Notes: generated by a model not told the origin, from the sequence alone. Positions 16,646 through 25,882 are shown, counted from the first letter of the stretch. The stretch: DNA of 64,000 bases from Zobellia galactanivorans (GCF_000973105.1 NC_015844.1:5080501-5144500); one strand, 5' to 3'. A program made the numbers and translations.

Positions 16646-17155
16646 ATGAAAGCACTTGTTATCTCCTTCGTTCTCTGCACCAATCTCCTTTGCCTTAGCG
16701 CACAGACCACCGAGATCGTATCGGCCGATATCGGCTTTACCTTCGTTTCCAAAGATGTCGAAGGCAGCATTTCAGGCTTTAAGTCCACTTCGCACATAGA
16801 TCTCGACCATATCGCCCAATCAAAACTCCAGGGTTCGGTAAGCGTGGCCACCCTAAAAACGGGTAATTTTTTAAGGGACTGGTCTCTAAAGGGAAGTAAA
16901 TATTTCAATGCGGACGAATTTCCGGAAATTACTTTTGAAAGCGAGACGATCCGCGAAACCGAAAAGGGCATTACGGTCACCGGAAAGCTTACCTTAAAGG
17001 GAGTCCCCAAAACCATCCAGATCGACTTTATAAAAAAGGAGGCACAATGGGTGGGTAGCACTACCCTATTTTCCTCCGATTTCGGTATTGCCATAAAAAA
17101 GGAAAGGGCCGACAACAAGGTCCTTGTTCAAATCAACCTTAACCTGGCCCCATAA
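16646..17155 (+). CDS. YceI-family protein
   Basis: 169 residues. Signal peptide MKALVISFVLCTNLLCLSAQ, then the lipocalin-like YceI fold: DIGFTFVSKDVEGSISGF, FLRDWSLKGSKYFNADEFPEI in two adjacent blocks, and TVTGKLTLKGVPKTI. YceI proteins bind isoprenoid-type lipids in the periplasm. The usual FDxxxFPxxxF element is recognisable. Stand-alone gene, 118 bases before the TerC gene in the same direction. Confidence 0.9.
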   Translation: MKALVISFVLCTNLLCLSAQTTEIVSADIGFTFVSKDVEGSISGFKSTSHIDLDHIAQSKLQGSVSVATLKTGNFLRDWSLKGSKYFNADEFPEITFESETIRETEKGITVTGKLTLKGVPKTIQIDFIKKEAQWVGSTTLFSSDFGIAIKKERADNKVLVQINLNLAP

Positions 17156-17273
17156 ATCCACACGTCCATCACAATTTCGGCACTCGCCTTGAAATGGATC
17201 AAATCCTTTCGCTTTTGCGCATTTCAACAACCGTAAAAATGAATTATCTTCGCAGCCGTAAAAATTATGTATT

Positions 17274-18230
17274 ATGTGGGTTTGGATCCTTTTTATTGCT
17301 CTGATCATCTTTTTTCTGGCACTTGACCTCGGTGTGTTCAACAAACACGAACACGTTATAAAAAGCAAGGAAGCGGCTATATGGACGGCCATTTGGGTCT
17401 CTGTAGCCCTAGCCTTCAGCGGCGTCATCTATTGGCTGTTTTCCAGTGGCATAGTCGAAAACCCCACAAATCTCACGCCCAACAAGGCCGTTCTAAAATA
17501 TATTACCGGCTACCTTATAGAGCTATCGCTCAGTATCGACAACGTTTTTGTGATCGCGGTCATCTTTTCGTCCTTTAAGATACCGGCCCTCTACCAGCAC
17601 CGGGTCCTCTTTTGGGGAATCTTGGGGGCCATCGTTTTTAGGGGCCTGATGATTTTCTTCGGTGTGGCCCTGATCACCAAATTCGAATGGATCATCTACG
17701 TCTTCGGCCTCTTCTTGTTGTGGACGGCCTATAAGATGCTCAAAGGGGACGATGAGGACTTCAATCCCAAAGATTCCTGGGTATTCAAACAGATCAGAAG
17801 GGTCTACCCCATTACCTCTACCATGCACGGCCATGATTTCTTTATCAAAAAACGGGGACTCAAAGCGGCAACACCGCTTTTTGTGGCCTTGGTTGTCATA
17901 GAACTGACCGATGTATTATTTGCGCTGGATAGTATTCCCGCCATTTTGGCCATCACGGCAGACCCTTTTATCGTATTCAGTTCCAACATATTGGCCATCT
18001 TAGGTTTGCGTTCCATGTACTTCTTGATCTCTAGGATGCTGGCGAAATTCAGGTTTATCAACTACAGCCTTGTGATCATTCTGGCCTTTGTAGGCCTAAA
18101 AATGCTGTTCTCCCATCAAATCGAACTTCCGGAATGGTTATCCCTCGCAGTGATATCCGTCTCCTTGTTAGCGGGTATAGCGGCCTCCCTCCTTATTCCT
18201 GTCAAGGAGGAAGAAGCGAATGAGGAATAG
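17274..18230 (+). CDS. TerC/Alx-family integral membrane protein
   Basis: 318 residues with about eight membrane segments. Family markers: ALDLGVFNKH near the start, ELSLSIDNVFVIAVIF and ELTDVLFALDSIPAILAIT, whose acidic residues line the putative metal path. TerC/Alx proteins are implicated in manganese efflux and tellurite or alkaline-pH responses. The length and C-terminal charged tail (VKEEEANEE) are ordinary. No Mn-riboswitch hairpin is visible upstream. Confidence 0.92.
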   Translation: MWVWILFIALIIFFLALDLGVFNKHEHVIKSKEAAIWTAIWVSVALAFSGVIYWLFSSGIVENPTNLTPNKAVLKYITGYLIELSLSIDNVFVIAVIFSSFKIPALYQHRVLFWGILGAIVFRGLMIFFGVALITKFEWIIYVFGLFLLWTAYKMLKGDDEDFNPKDSWVFKQIRRVYPITSTMHGHDFFIKKRGLKAATPLFVALVVIELTDVLFALDSIPAILAITADPFIVFSSNILAILGLRSMYFLISRMLAKFRFINYSLVIILAFVGLKMLFSHQIELPEWLSLAVISVSLLAGIAASLLIPVKEEEANEE

Positions 18231-18272
18231 ATTTATTGGTCGGGATAAAGGAAAAATCGGGAGCTTGGCCCA

Positions 18273-18701
18273 TCAGTTTTTGAACAAGGCCCCGTACAAC
18301 TTGCCTACGCCCCAATTTCCCAAGGGAAAGTAAAGCGCAAAGAACAAGGCCATCGCCAAACTGAAGTTCCGAATACCAAAAAATCGGTCCATTAAATTAT
18401 CGGGATAGGCATAGGAGGTCCCAAAACAATAGCCCCCGAATTCCAAAAAGCCCATCGCTACCAGTCCGTAGGCATACTGGGTATGGAAGGGAAGCTTTCT
18501 AAGCAACAAGGATATGGGCACCATATATAGAAGGTAACAGCTGATTACCTGCCACCAATAGGTAAACTTGGCGATTTCCATCGCAGTACCAAAGCAGTTC
18601 ATCCCCATGCCCCAACTGAAATAAACGATACAATAGAGCGCCCATAAACGCCTATCTACCAAAAGCTTGGGTTTTGCCCAGGCCAAAAACTCAGCTATCA
18701 T
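18273..18701 (-). CDS. Small membrane protein of the type III PKS cluster
   Basis: 142 residues from ATG 18701, with four predicted membrane helices. The start directly follows the acyl-carrier-protein stop (one base between them), so it belongs to the same operon. It could anchor the pathway at the membrane or transport the product. I do not recognise the family. The longer open frame to 18743 would overlap the carrier protein and is not preferred. Confidence 0.7.
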   Translation of the reverse strand: MIAEFLAWAKPKLLVDRRLWALYCIVYFSWGMGMNCFGTAMEIAKFTYWWQVISCYLLYMVPISLLLRKLPFHTQYAYGLVAMGFLEFGGYCFGTSYAYPDNLMDRFFGIRNFSLAMALFFALYFPLGNWGVGKLYGALFKN

Positions 18702-18702
18702 G

Positions 18703-18957
18703 TTATTTGGCTTCAAGTTTGGCGTCGATAATACCGAGCGCATCCTTTACGGTTTGCATTTTGTCCATGTCGGCATTCTCCAACATAATATCGAACTCGT
18801 CTTCCACATCGAGTACAATATCTACCAAATTGGCCGAATTGATATTGAGCTCACTGATAAAATTACTTTCCAAGCCAATGGCATCGACAGAAACATCTTC
18901 GGGCAAATACACCTTTATAATGTCTTTTAGCTTATTGTACTTTGTCTCTTCCTCCAT
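18703..18957 (-). CDS. Acyl carrier protein
   Basis: 84 residues from ATG 18957, acidic and helical. The phosphopantetheine site is probably the Ser in LNINSANLVDIVLDVEDEF, a variant of the DSL motif with NSA at the attachment point. The distance to the DVEDEF helix is typical. It would carry the acyl chain built by the neighbouring ketosynthase, dehydratase and reductase. 36 bases downstream of the ketosynthase gene. Confidence 0.85.
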   Translation of the reverse strand: MEEETKYNKLKDIIKVYLPEDVSVDAIGLESNFISELNINSANLVDIVLDVEDEFDIMLENADMDKMQTVKDALGIIDAKLEAK

Positions 18958-18993
18958 AATTTTCAAGTCGATTCTATTTCTTTACGTTTCGTT

Positions 18994-20268
18994 TTAATCC
19001 GTATACCGTTTAAAAATAACACAAGCATTGACATCGCCAAAACCAAAACTGGCTTTTGCCAAAATTGAAGGCTTATAAGCCCTACTTTTTTGGGGGATGG
19101 CCCTCTGGTCTATAATCTTGGATATTTCAGGATGCACGTCTTCGCAATTCAGGTTTCCGAAAAGCACTTCCTTTTCAAACTGAAGCACGGCCGCCACACA
19201 TTCGATACTGCCCGCGGCCGACAGACAATGTCCGAAATAGCCCTTGAAAGAATTGACATAAGGGAAATCCGTTCCCGAACGCCCTAATGCGGCACTCCAA
19301 TTGGCGATTTCCAGGGCATCCTTGCCCGTGGCCGTCAAATGTCCGTTGATCGCATCGATATCGGCGCTATCGATACCCGAATTGCCGATCGCCTGTAAGA
19401 TGCAGCGTTGTACGGCTTCGCTATTGGGGGCGGTCATACTGCCATCTCCCCTTTGGCCACCGCTGTTTACCGCACCGCCCAGGATTTCGGCATAGATATG
19501 GGCACCGCGGGCCCGGGCACTTTCCAAGGATTCCAAGAGCAAGGCCCCTGCCCCACTGCCCGGTACGAATCCCGCTGCGGTGGCACTCATGGGCCTACTG
19601 GCCGCTTCCGGACGGTCATTGTACTGCCGGGGAAGGATGCGCATGGCATCAAAACCGGCCCAGACATAGGGACCGCTATCACTGCAGCTTCCGACCAACA
19701 TACGTTCGGCCTGCCCCTGCGCGATACGTTCATAGCCCATAAGAACGCCTTCGGTTCCCGTGGTACAAGCCGAGGAATTGGTGGTGACCTGATTCCCGCA
19801 TCCCAAAATACCGCCCAAATAGGCGCTTACCCCACTGGCCATGGTCTGTATAACACTGGTACTGCCCAATCGGCGTACGTTCTTTGCATCGATTTGATGA
19901 ATGGCTTCCCGAAACTTGGCCACGCCCAAGGTCCCCGACCCGAAAAGGACCCCACTGTCCCAATCCGGCGCTTCCTTTTCGGCTATCGCCAAGCCGGCAT
20001 CTTTCCAGGCATCGCTTCCGGCGATTACCCCGTACATAATGCCCGTAGCATTCAGGCCCCGTAATTGTAAAGGCGTAAAGTATCGGGCGAGCAATTCCTC
20101 GGTAAGTTCCGGTTGGGCCGCGATCTGACAGCCGAATTCCAGCTCTTTCAACCCGGGCTGAAAGCGGATACCACTTTTTCCGACGGCCATGGCCTCGGCA
20201 AAATCCCCTAGGCCTATTCCGTTGGGTGCACATACGCCCATTCCCGTAATCACTACTCTTCTACGCAT
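18994..20268 (-). CDS. Beta-ketoacyl-ACP synthase (FabF/KS type)
   Basis: 424 residues from ATG 20268. The start RRRVVITGMGVCAPNG is standard for FabF-type enzymes. The catalytic triad is visible: Cys in TNSSACTTG, His in INGHLTATGKD and His in GYFGHCLSAAG. The nucleophile region reads SSACTTG instead of TTACASG, which places it among secondary-metabolism ketosynthases rather than housekeeping FabF. Extends the acyl chain on the adjacent carrier protein. Start overlaps the dehydratase stop by eight bases. Confidence 0.93.
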   Translation of the reverse strand: MRRRVVITGMGVCAPNGIGLGDFAEAMAVGKSGIRFQPGLKELEFGCQIAAQPELTEELLARYFTPLQLRGLNATGIMYGVIAGSDAWKDAGLAIAEKEAPDWDSGVLFGSGTLGVAKFREAIHQIDAKNVRRLGSTSVIQTMASGVSAYLGGILGCGNQVTTNSSACTTGTEGVLMGYERIAQGQAERMLVGSCSDSGPYVWAGFDAMRILPRQYNDRPEAASRPMSATAAGFVPGSGAGALLLESLESARARGAHIYAEILGGAVNSGGQRGDGSMTAPNSEAVQRCILQAIGNSGIDSADIDAINGHLTATGKDALEIANWSAALGRSGTDFPYVNSFKGYFGHCLSAAGSIECVAAVLQFEKEVLFGNLNCEDVHPEISKIIDQRAIPQKSRAYKPSILAKASFGFGDVNACVIFKRYTD

Positions 20269-20701
20269 GGGTATGGGTTTTGAGCATTCCTGATATTTCA
20301 CCTTTACAGACCAGCTTCCCTTCGGAATTATACATTTTTACGCTACACTTCAGTTTATTGAACCGAAAATATAGTTTTTGGGAGCTTACGCTTACCTTTT
20401 CATTCGGAAAGACAGGAAGCAAAAATTCCATTTGGCTACTGCTGAGTCCGATTTCCACTCCCTTGGAAGCCTCCCCCAATAAAAAGACACCCAGGCACAC
20501 CAAGCCGATCTGCGCACAGCATTCGGTCAAGATAACACCCGGGGTTACGGGAAGGTCCTTAAAGTGCCCCTTATAGAAATACGAATCCCCATAAAAGGTA
20601 TAACTGCCCATAGCTCCGTTTTCATCGACCGCGATCAGCTCGTCAACGAACAGAAAGGGTTCCGCATAGGGCAATTGGTCTATGATATGGCTATGATCCA
20701 T
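20261..20701 (-). CDS. FabZ/FabA-like 3-hydroxyacyl-ACP dehydratase (hotdog fold)
   Basis: 146 residues. The hotdog core carries GHFKDLPVTPGVILTECCAQ, with the catalytic His in GHF and the acidic partner Glu in TECCAQ, as in FabZ. It would remove water from the 3-hydroxyacyl intermediate. No separate ketoreductase is in the cluster, so that step may be borrowed from primary fatty acid synthesis. It overlaps the ketosynthase start and lies 53 bases downstream of the SDR. Confidence 0.88.
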   Translation of the reverse strand: MDHSHIIDQLPYAEPFLFVDELIAVDENGAMGSYTFYGDSYFYKGHFKDLPVTPGVILTECCAQIGLVCLGVFLLGEASKGVEIGLSSSQMEFLLPVFPNEKVSVSSQKLYFRFNKLKCSVKMYNSEGKLVCKGEISGMLKTHTHA

Positions 20702-20754
20702 TATTTGATGGTTCTATTATGTTTTGATCTTTACTATTTACGCTTCGCCCTAAA

Positions 20755-21531
20755 CTACCTTAAACTCTCCCCGCCATCTACCTTGATGACGGTACCGGTA
20801 ATCCATTGGGCCTCATCGGTACTTAAAAGATAGACCACCTTGGCGACGTCTTCCGGCAGGGTCAAACGCCCGTTCGGATTGCGCTTCACGGCATTTTCCT
20901 TCAACACCTCACTATGGGGAATCATACGAAAGGCCTTGGTATCGGTAGTACCGGCCTGTATGCAATTCGCTTTGATGCCTTTGGGGGCGTATTCCAAGGC
21001 GATGTTCCTTACCAAGGCCTCCAAGCTAGCCTTGGCCGCTGAAACGGCTGCATAGCCCTCCCAGGCCCTGCTGCTACCTTCACTGGTAAAGGCCAAGATA
21101 CGGGCGTCTTCGTCGAATAGCCCCGCACCGTACACCTCCTTGGTCCAATCGTAGAGGCTTAAGGCCATGGCGTTTAAGGTAATCTCGATATCCTGACGGT
21201 TCAAACCGGGACCTTCATCGGAAAGCATGGGTTTCAAGCTTCCCTTGGCAATACTGTGCACCATCACCTTAATCTTTCCGGAAGTGGACAATACCCGTTT
21301 CATTTCCTCGACCGTCTCCTTTCTTCTTTCCGCATTTGCGACGTCCACATTAAAACTTAAGAGTTTCACCCCCGTTGAAGTAATTTTTTGAAAATGGGAG
21401 TTAACTTCCTCTAAATCAATCTTCCTGTCCCTGTGTACGATACAGATAGAATAGCCATGGGCGGCCATTTTTTTTGCCGTGGCCAATCCCAATCCACTAC
21501 TTCCCCCAAGAATAAGCACCCACTGTTCCAT
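20755..21531 (-). CDS. SDR oxidoreductase, FabI-like enoyl reductase or ketoreductase
   Basis: 258 residues from ATG 21531; the track of open frame begins with TTG six bases earlier. Rossmann motif GGSSGLGLA near the N-terminus. The active-site segment reads GYAAVSAAKASLEAL: a Tyr-x6-Lys spacing as in FabI enoyl reductases rather than the classic Tyr-x3-Lys. The C-terminus ends in WITGTVIKVDGG. In the cluster it should supply the reducing step of acyl chain building. Confidence 0.88.
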   Translation of the reverse strand: MEQWVLILGGSSGLGLATAKKMAAHGYSICIVHRDRKIDLEEVNSHFQKITSTGVKLLSFNVDVANAERRKETVEEMKRVLSTSGKIKVMVHSIAKGSLKPMLSDEGPGLNRQDIEITLNAMALSLYDWTKEVYGAGLFDEDARILAFTSEGSSRAWEGYAAVSAAKASLEALVRNIALEYAPKGIKANCIQAGTTDTKAFRMIPHSEVLKENAVKRNPNGRLTLPEDVAKVVYLLSTDEAQWITGTVIKVDGGESLR

Positions 21532-21564
21532 GATCAATTTTATTTCGTTTATGTTCGTGATTCC

Positions 21565-22620
21565 CTACCATTCCAACAAGACCCGCTGTGCCGAGAATCC
21601 CGGCCCAAAACTAAGGATAAGGCCTTGTTCTCCCGGTTTCAGTCCCTTGTCCATAAAGCGCTCCAATACGTAAAGTACGGTCGCGCTGCTCATATTCCCG
21701 TATAGCCGCAGTACCTCTCGGGTATCGTCTATATTTTTTCCCATGGACCCAAAAAGGGCTTCCACCGTTTGAACGATTTTCTTTCCCCCGGGATGGAAAA
21801 TCAGATGGTCTACGGCAGCTATGGAGGTGCCATGCTTTTCCAAAAAGGGGTGGACGATTTGAGGAAAATGCTCCGCTATGGTTTCCGGCACCGCAATATC
21901 GAGGATCATTTTGAGTCCGTGATTCGTCAGGTCGAAGCCCATGAGATGGGTAGCATCCTTAAAATGGTACATTTCGCCCCCTTTGATCTTTGGCCCCTCG
22001 GCCTTGGCCTCGGAAGACAAGAGCACACAAGAGGCCCCGTCGCCAAAGATGGCCGCACTTACCATATTGGCCATGGAAAAATCGTTCAACTGAAAGGTGG
22101 CGGTAGGACTCTCAACGGCAACGACCGCGGCCCGTTTTCCGGGAAGGGACTTCAAAAAGTTATAGGCATAGATCAGGCCCGATACCCCGGCGGCACAGCC
22201 CATTTCCGTTACCGGAAGCCGAACGACATCTTGCCGCAGGCCCAGGTCGTTGATCAAATAGGCGTCCAAGGAAGGGATCATAATACCCGTGCAGCTCACG
22301 GTGATGATATAATCCACACTATCGGCCTGCCAATCGCTGGCCTTTAAAGCCTTTTCCAGAACCTTCTTTCCCAGTTTTTTTACCTCACGTACGTAAATGG
22401 TGTTCTTATCCTCAAAGGAAGTGGCCGTAAAGACCTCCTCGGGTGCCATAATGCTGTAGCGTCGGTCTACGGCCGCCCCTTCAAAAATCTTTATCACCTT
22501 ACGTCTAAAACGGTCTTCTTGTCCCGAAAGCCACAGGTTGACAAGGGGCAATATTTCTTCCGTAGGCTTGCTATAATCGGGCAATTGCTTGGCCGCTTTT
22601 ACTATTCGAACTTCATTCAT
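21565..22620 (-). CDS. Type III polyketide synthase (chalcone-synthase-like)
   Basis: 351 residues from ATG 22620. The thiolase-fold catalytic triad is present: Cys in VTEMGCAAGVSG, His in LIFHPGGKK and Asn in LYGNMSSATV, followed by the GFGPG-like loop reading SFGPGFSAQ. It would extend an acyl starter with malonyl-CoA units to a phloroglucinol, resorcinol or pyrone. Start chosen because the longer frame to 22683 overlaps the methyltransferase stop. The neighbouring methyltransferase and flavoprotein recall srsABC of Streptomyces griseus, which makes methylated alkylresorcinols and quinones. Confidence 0.95.
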   Translation of the reverse strand: MNEVRIVKAAKQLPDYSKPTEEILPLVNLWLSGQEDRFRRKVIKIFEGAAVDRRYSIMAPEEVFTATSFEDKNTIYVREVKKLGKKVLEKALKASDWQADSVDYIITVSCTGIMIPSLDAYLINDLGLRQDVVRLPVTEMGCAAGVSGLIYAYNFLKSLPGKRAAVVAVESPTATFQLNDFSMANMVSAAIFGDGASCVLLSSEAKAEGPKIKGGEMYHFKDATHLMGFDLTNHGLKMILDIAVPETIAEHFPQIVHPFLEKHGTSIAAVDHLIFHPGGKKIVQTVEALFGSMGKNIDDTREVLRLYGNMSSATVLYVLERFMDKGLKPGEQGLILSFGPGFSAQRVLLEW

Positions 22621-22636
22621 ATATCTAAGTCGGTCA

Positions 22637-23341
22637 TTAATGTTGGGCCAGCCATAGGTACCTAAAAGCCCATTTTTGTTCAATACTATGCCTCATTTGG
22701 GGCAATTTTTCGGCAAAGGCCTCCAGTTCCCCCTTGACAAACCCACTCTTAATCGAGGTGAGTCCGTCTTGCTTGGCAATATCCGTGCGTATAAAAATAG
22801 TACTAAAGAGTTTAAAAAGGTAATACGCCCAAACGCTACGCTGTAAATCGTTAATAATAAAACCGATTCGGCCCAGTTTGGAAAATTGATCCAAAAACCG
22901 GGGAATCTCTTCGTCCTTAAAATGGTGCATGGTGAGCGTACAAAGCAAAATATCGCAAGGCAATTCATCGGGTCGTAAGGCCAAAATATCTTGTTGTAAA
23001 TATATGATTTCAGGAAAATCACGCGATTGTTCCCGAGCGAGGGCTAGGCTCTTCCCGTTCAAATCCACCCCCATACATGCTATGGAAATTTTTCGCTTTC
23101 GCGCCCATAAAACCACGGAACGAAGCATACTTCCGTTGCCGCAACCCATATCTAAAATCGTATATGATTCCTTTGGATGTTCCGATATTAAAGCTTCTAC
23201 GGCTTTTATGGTCAAGTTATTCCCGTTCAACAGGCGATTGGCCCGATCAATATCCAATAACACCGCATTAAGACGTGTTTCGTCTAGGGACAGATCGTCC
23301 ATTAACTCGGTTTCCCTATTCCTTTTTAAAAAATCAGCCAT
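22637..23341 (-). CDS. Class I SAM-dependent methyltransferase
   Basis: 234 residues. SAM motif I TILDMGCGNGSML, motif II-like MGVDLNGKSLALA, and LLCTLTMHHFKDEE as the motif IV region. Between the flavoprotein (stop adjacent to its ATG) and the type III PKS (16-base gap), so it most likely methylates the polyketide ring carbon or a hydroxyl. Which position cannot be told from sequence. Confidence 0.9.
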   Translation of the reverse strand: MADFLKRNRETELMDDLSLDETRLNAVLLDIDRANRLLNGNNLTIKAVEALISEHPKESYTILDMGCGNGSMLRSVVLWARKRKISIACMGVDLNGKSLALAREQSRDFPEIIYLQQDILALRPDELPCDILLCTLTMHHFKDEEIPRFLDQFSKLGRIGFIINDLQRSVWAYYLFKLFSTIFIRTDIAKQDGLTSIKSGFVKGELEAFAEKLPQMRHSIEQKWAFRYLWLAQH

Positions 23342-24463
23342 CTAGTGTATCGGTTTCCCATGTGTAAATCGAATCATCCGTTTCAAGAGCCAAGGCCATT
23401 TTACAATATATGCAATCGCCCTTTCCGACAACGTAGGATGCAAGAGCAATCCCTGCAACTGCCTACCGGCCCACAATCTTTTCCTAAAGGTACGGTTCCA
23501 GGTCGTTCTATAGGCCCGCTCCATAGCTTTACGACGCAAGCCTTGCCTTAAAAAGGCATCGATGAGCTCCGAAGCTATTTTGGCGCTATGAACGGCCATC
23601 GCCATGCCGTTACCACAAAGGGGATGGATCAAGCCCGCCGTATCGCCACACATCAAAATATGGTTTTCTACGGGTTGCTTCGGATGGAAGGAAATCTGGG
23701 CAATGGTCAAAGGCTGCTCGAACAAGGGAAGGGCATCGGCGAGAAAATCGCGTAAAAACGGATTGCCACTTACCACATTGGCATTGAACTGCCCAATATC
23801 CTTTTCCTTCCGGAAACTATCATAAGACGTGAGGTAGCAAAAATTCACCGCTCCCGACTCCGTCTTTGAGAGCCCCCCATAACCCCCCTTAAAATTATGG
23901 AGCCCCACTTGGTTCCCCGGAAAGCCTTCAACTTGATAATGTGCCTTGACGGCCAGCCAAGAGGATTTTTGCCGAATGAACTTTCGGTCCAGCTGCTTAT
24001 CCAATACGTTCCGCTTGCCGTAGGCCCCTATCACAATATTTGATGTATAACTTGAACCTTTTTCCGTAACTAACTTAAATATAGATTTTTCAAACTCAAT
24101 AGAAACCACGGCCTCAAAAGCAAAAAACACACCACAGGCCACCGCCCTTTGGTAGAGCAAATGATCCAGGGCATAGCGACTAATACCGGTGCCGCCCAGG
24201 GGCAAGCGGACCTCTAACACCGCCCCATTGGCGGTGGAAAACTTCAGTTGATCAATAGCGACCGCACCAAAATCGTTGAGATCCACTCCTAGGCGCCTGA
24301 GGTAGGGAAGCACTTCATTGGAGACATATTCGCCACACACCTTGTGATGGGGATAGGGCTTCTTTTCAAAGACAGCCACCTGATGACCCGCCTTTGCCAA
24401 ATGAATGGCGGCCGTTAATCCGGCCAGACCTCCCCCAACAATGATGACGTCAAAATGCTTCAC
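23342..24463 (-). CDS. FAD-dependent oxidoreductase (geranylgeranyl-reductase/hydroxylase family)
   Basis: 373 residues with a GTG start at 24463. FAD motif DVIIVGGGLAGLTAAIHLA at the N-terminus; second FAD motif MCGDTAGLIHPLCGNGMAMA. This family includes ring hydroxylases and lipid reductases. As first gene of the type III PKS operon it probably hydroxylates the phenolic product or reduces an acyl double bond. Separated from the upstream OmpA gene by a strong terminator, so a promoter should lie in 24464-24488. Confidence 0.92.
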   Translation of the reverse strand: MKHFDVIIVGGGLAGLTAAIHLAKAGHQVAVFEKKPYPHHKVCGEYVSNEVLPYLRRLGVDLNDFGAVAIDQLKFSTANGAVLEVRLPLGGTGISRYALDHLLYQRAVACGVFFAFEAVVSIEFEKSIFKLVTEKGSSYTSNIVIGAYGKRNVLDKQLDRKFIRQKSSWLAVKAHYQVEGFPGNQVGLHNFKGGYGGLSKTESGAVNFCYLTSYDSFRKEKDIGQFNANVVSGNPFLRDFLADALPLFEQPLTIAQISFHPKQPVENHILMCGDTAGLIHPLCGNGMAMAVHSAKIASELIDAFLRQGLRRKAMERAYRTTWNRTFRKRLWAGRQLQGLLLHPTLSERAIAYIVKWPWLLKRMIRFTHGKPIH

Positions 24464-24488
24464 TAATGGAAGATAGTCATTTTAAACA

Positions 24489-24523
24489 AAAAAAATACCG
24501 ACAGGAGCTGCCGGTATTTTTTC
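24489..24523 (-). terminator. Terminator between ompA-like gene and PKS operon
   Basis: AAAAAATACCG and CGGTATTTTTT pair perfectly around ACAGGAGCTGC; the stem sides give T runs in both directions. Ends transcription of the OmpA-family gene. Confidence 0.85.
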
Positions 24524-24553
24524 TATAAATGGAATGGGTTAAAAGAGAGTCTG

Positions 24554-25249
24554 TTACCCTTTTACCTTTTGTTTTGCTTCTTGCTTCAGCGCCTCACTGG
24601 CCACGATAGCCAATTCTACCCTTCGGTTTTTGGCCTTTCCCTCCTTGGTATCGTTATCCGCTACCGGTTGGGTCTCACCATACCATTTGGTTTCGAGGCG
24701 ACTCCTATCGATACCTTGTGAAATCAAGTAATTGGTTACCGAGGTAGCCCTTTGTTTCGATAGGTTCATATTGTAATCTTCGGGTCCCGCACTATCGGTA
24801 TGCCCTTCGATCAATACATTTGATTTAGGATATTCCTTCAAGATTTTGGCCATACTGTTCAAAGTCGTTCTTGAAGTACCTTGTACGGCAGATTTATTGG
24901 TTTCGAAATAAACCCCGGCATCTTCGTTAAAGGTTACGTTGATCCCTTCACCGACACGGCTTACTTCCGCCCCGGGAATCTCTTCCTCGATACGTTCCGC
25001 CTGACGGTCCATTCGATCACCGATATAACCGCCGGCAACCCCACCTATGGCAGCACCAAGAATTGCGCCCAATACGGTGTTGTTTCCGTCCCCGACGTTG
25101 TTTCCGATAATTCCACCGATGGCGGCACCACTACCGGCGCCTATTACGGCTCCCTTTTGCTTGTTATTGGCATTCTGTATAGTCTTACACCCTACGACCA
25201 TAGTCATGGCCATGATAATGTACGCTGATTTTATTACGAGCTTTTTCAT
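24554..25249 (-). CDS. OmpA-family lipoprotein with glycine-zipper
   Basis: 231 residues. Lipoprotein signal with lipobox MTMVVGC (Cys21). Residues about 33-80 form a glycine-zipper (GAVIGAGSGAAIGGIIG), which can insert in or associate with membrane. The C-terminal OmpA peptidoglycan-binding domain shows LIEGHTDSAGPEDYN and LSKQRATSVTNYL, and NRRVELAI near the end. It tethers the outer membrane to the wall. Similar to E. coli YiaD. Ten bases downstream of the lipocalin gene. Confidence 0.93.
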   Translation of the reverse strand: MKKLVIKSAYIIMAMTMVVGCKTIQNANNKQKGAVIGAGSGAAIGGIIGNNVGDGNNTVLGAILGAAIGGVAGGYIGDRMDRQAERIEEEIPGAEVSRVGEGINVTFNEDAGVYFETNKSAVQGTSRTTLNSMAKILKEYPKSNVLIEGHTDSAGPEDYNMNLSKQRATSVTNYLISQGIDRSRLETKWYGETQPVADNDTKEGKAKNRRVELAIVASEALKQEAKQKVKG

Positions 25250-25259
25250 ATTGCTGATC

Positions 25260-25742
25260 TTATTGTTTTACGAAATTATAGATAACCGAAACCGGACTCC
25301 CATCGACATTTACGTCGGACTTCAACCTCATTTGCGAATCCGAGAGGGATAGGATCTCTAGACGATACCCCGTTCTCCCATATAAGTCCTTTTTCTTTTC
25401 ATCGATAAACTTGAATTGCAACTTATCGTTGCCGTTTTCGTTTTCAAGCACCGACCACCTGATGTTTCGGGCACCTCCGGGACAGACACTGTTGCTTGTG
25501 GGTATGGTATAACTCCCCGTACTATTGTTTTCTAAAAAAGACCATTTACTGCCTTCAAAACAAAACCCGTTGGCATCGTTAAAAAGCATAGATTTAAAAG
25601 AGCCTCCATCACCTTCATAGCCAACATCCTCTAAAAGCCATGTACCATTGATGGTCTTACGTTGTTCACGCACTTCTTTTGATAGGGAACATGATGCCAC
25701 TACCAGAGCCAGTGCGAGCATCAATACACTATTTTTGATCAT
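25260..25742 (-). CDS. Lipocalin-family lipoprotein
   Basis: 160 residues. Signal MIKNSVLMLALALVVASC with lipobox Cys18. The body begins TINGTWLLEDVGYEG, the GxW hallmark of lipocalin-like strands, and has further beta strands ending in SVIYNFVKQ. Same operon as the OmpA-type lipoprotein downstream. Ligand unknown. Confidence 0.8.
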   Translation of the reverse strand: MIKNSVLMLALALVVASCSLSKEVREQRKTINGTWLLEDVGYEGDGGSFKSMLFNDANGFCFEGSKWSFLENNSTGSYTIPTSNSVCPGGARNIRWSVLENENGNDKLQFKFIDEKKKDLYGRTGYRLEILSLSDSQMRLKSDVNVDGSPVSVIYNFVKQ

Positions 25743-25882
25743 AATTTTGATTTAAGGTTTGCCTATATACGTTTAAGACTATCGATTTGTTGCCTTAAAA
25801 GCGTTAAACAATTATTAATACTGCAAAAATAATGTTCCAAGGGCTTTCCTACAGCCGTAAAACCTAAGATTTTTATCTTGTA

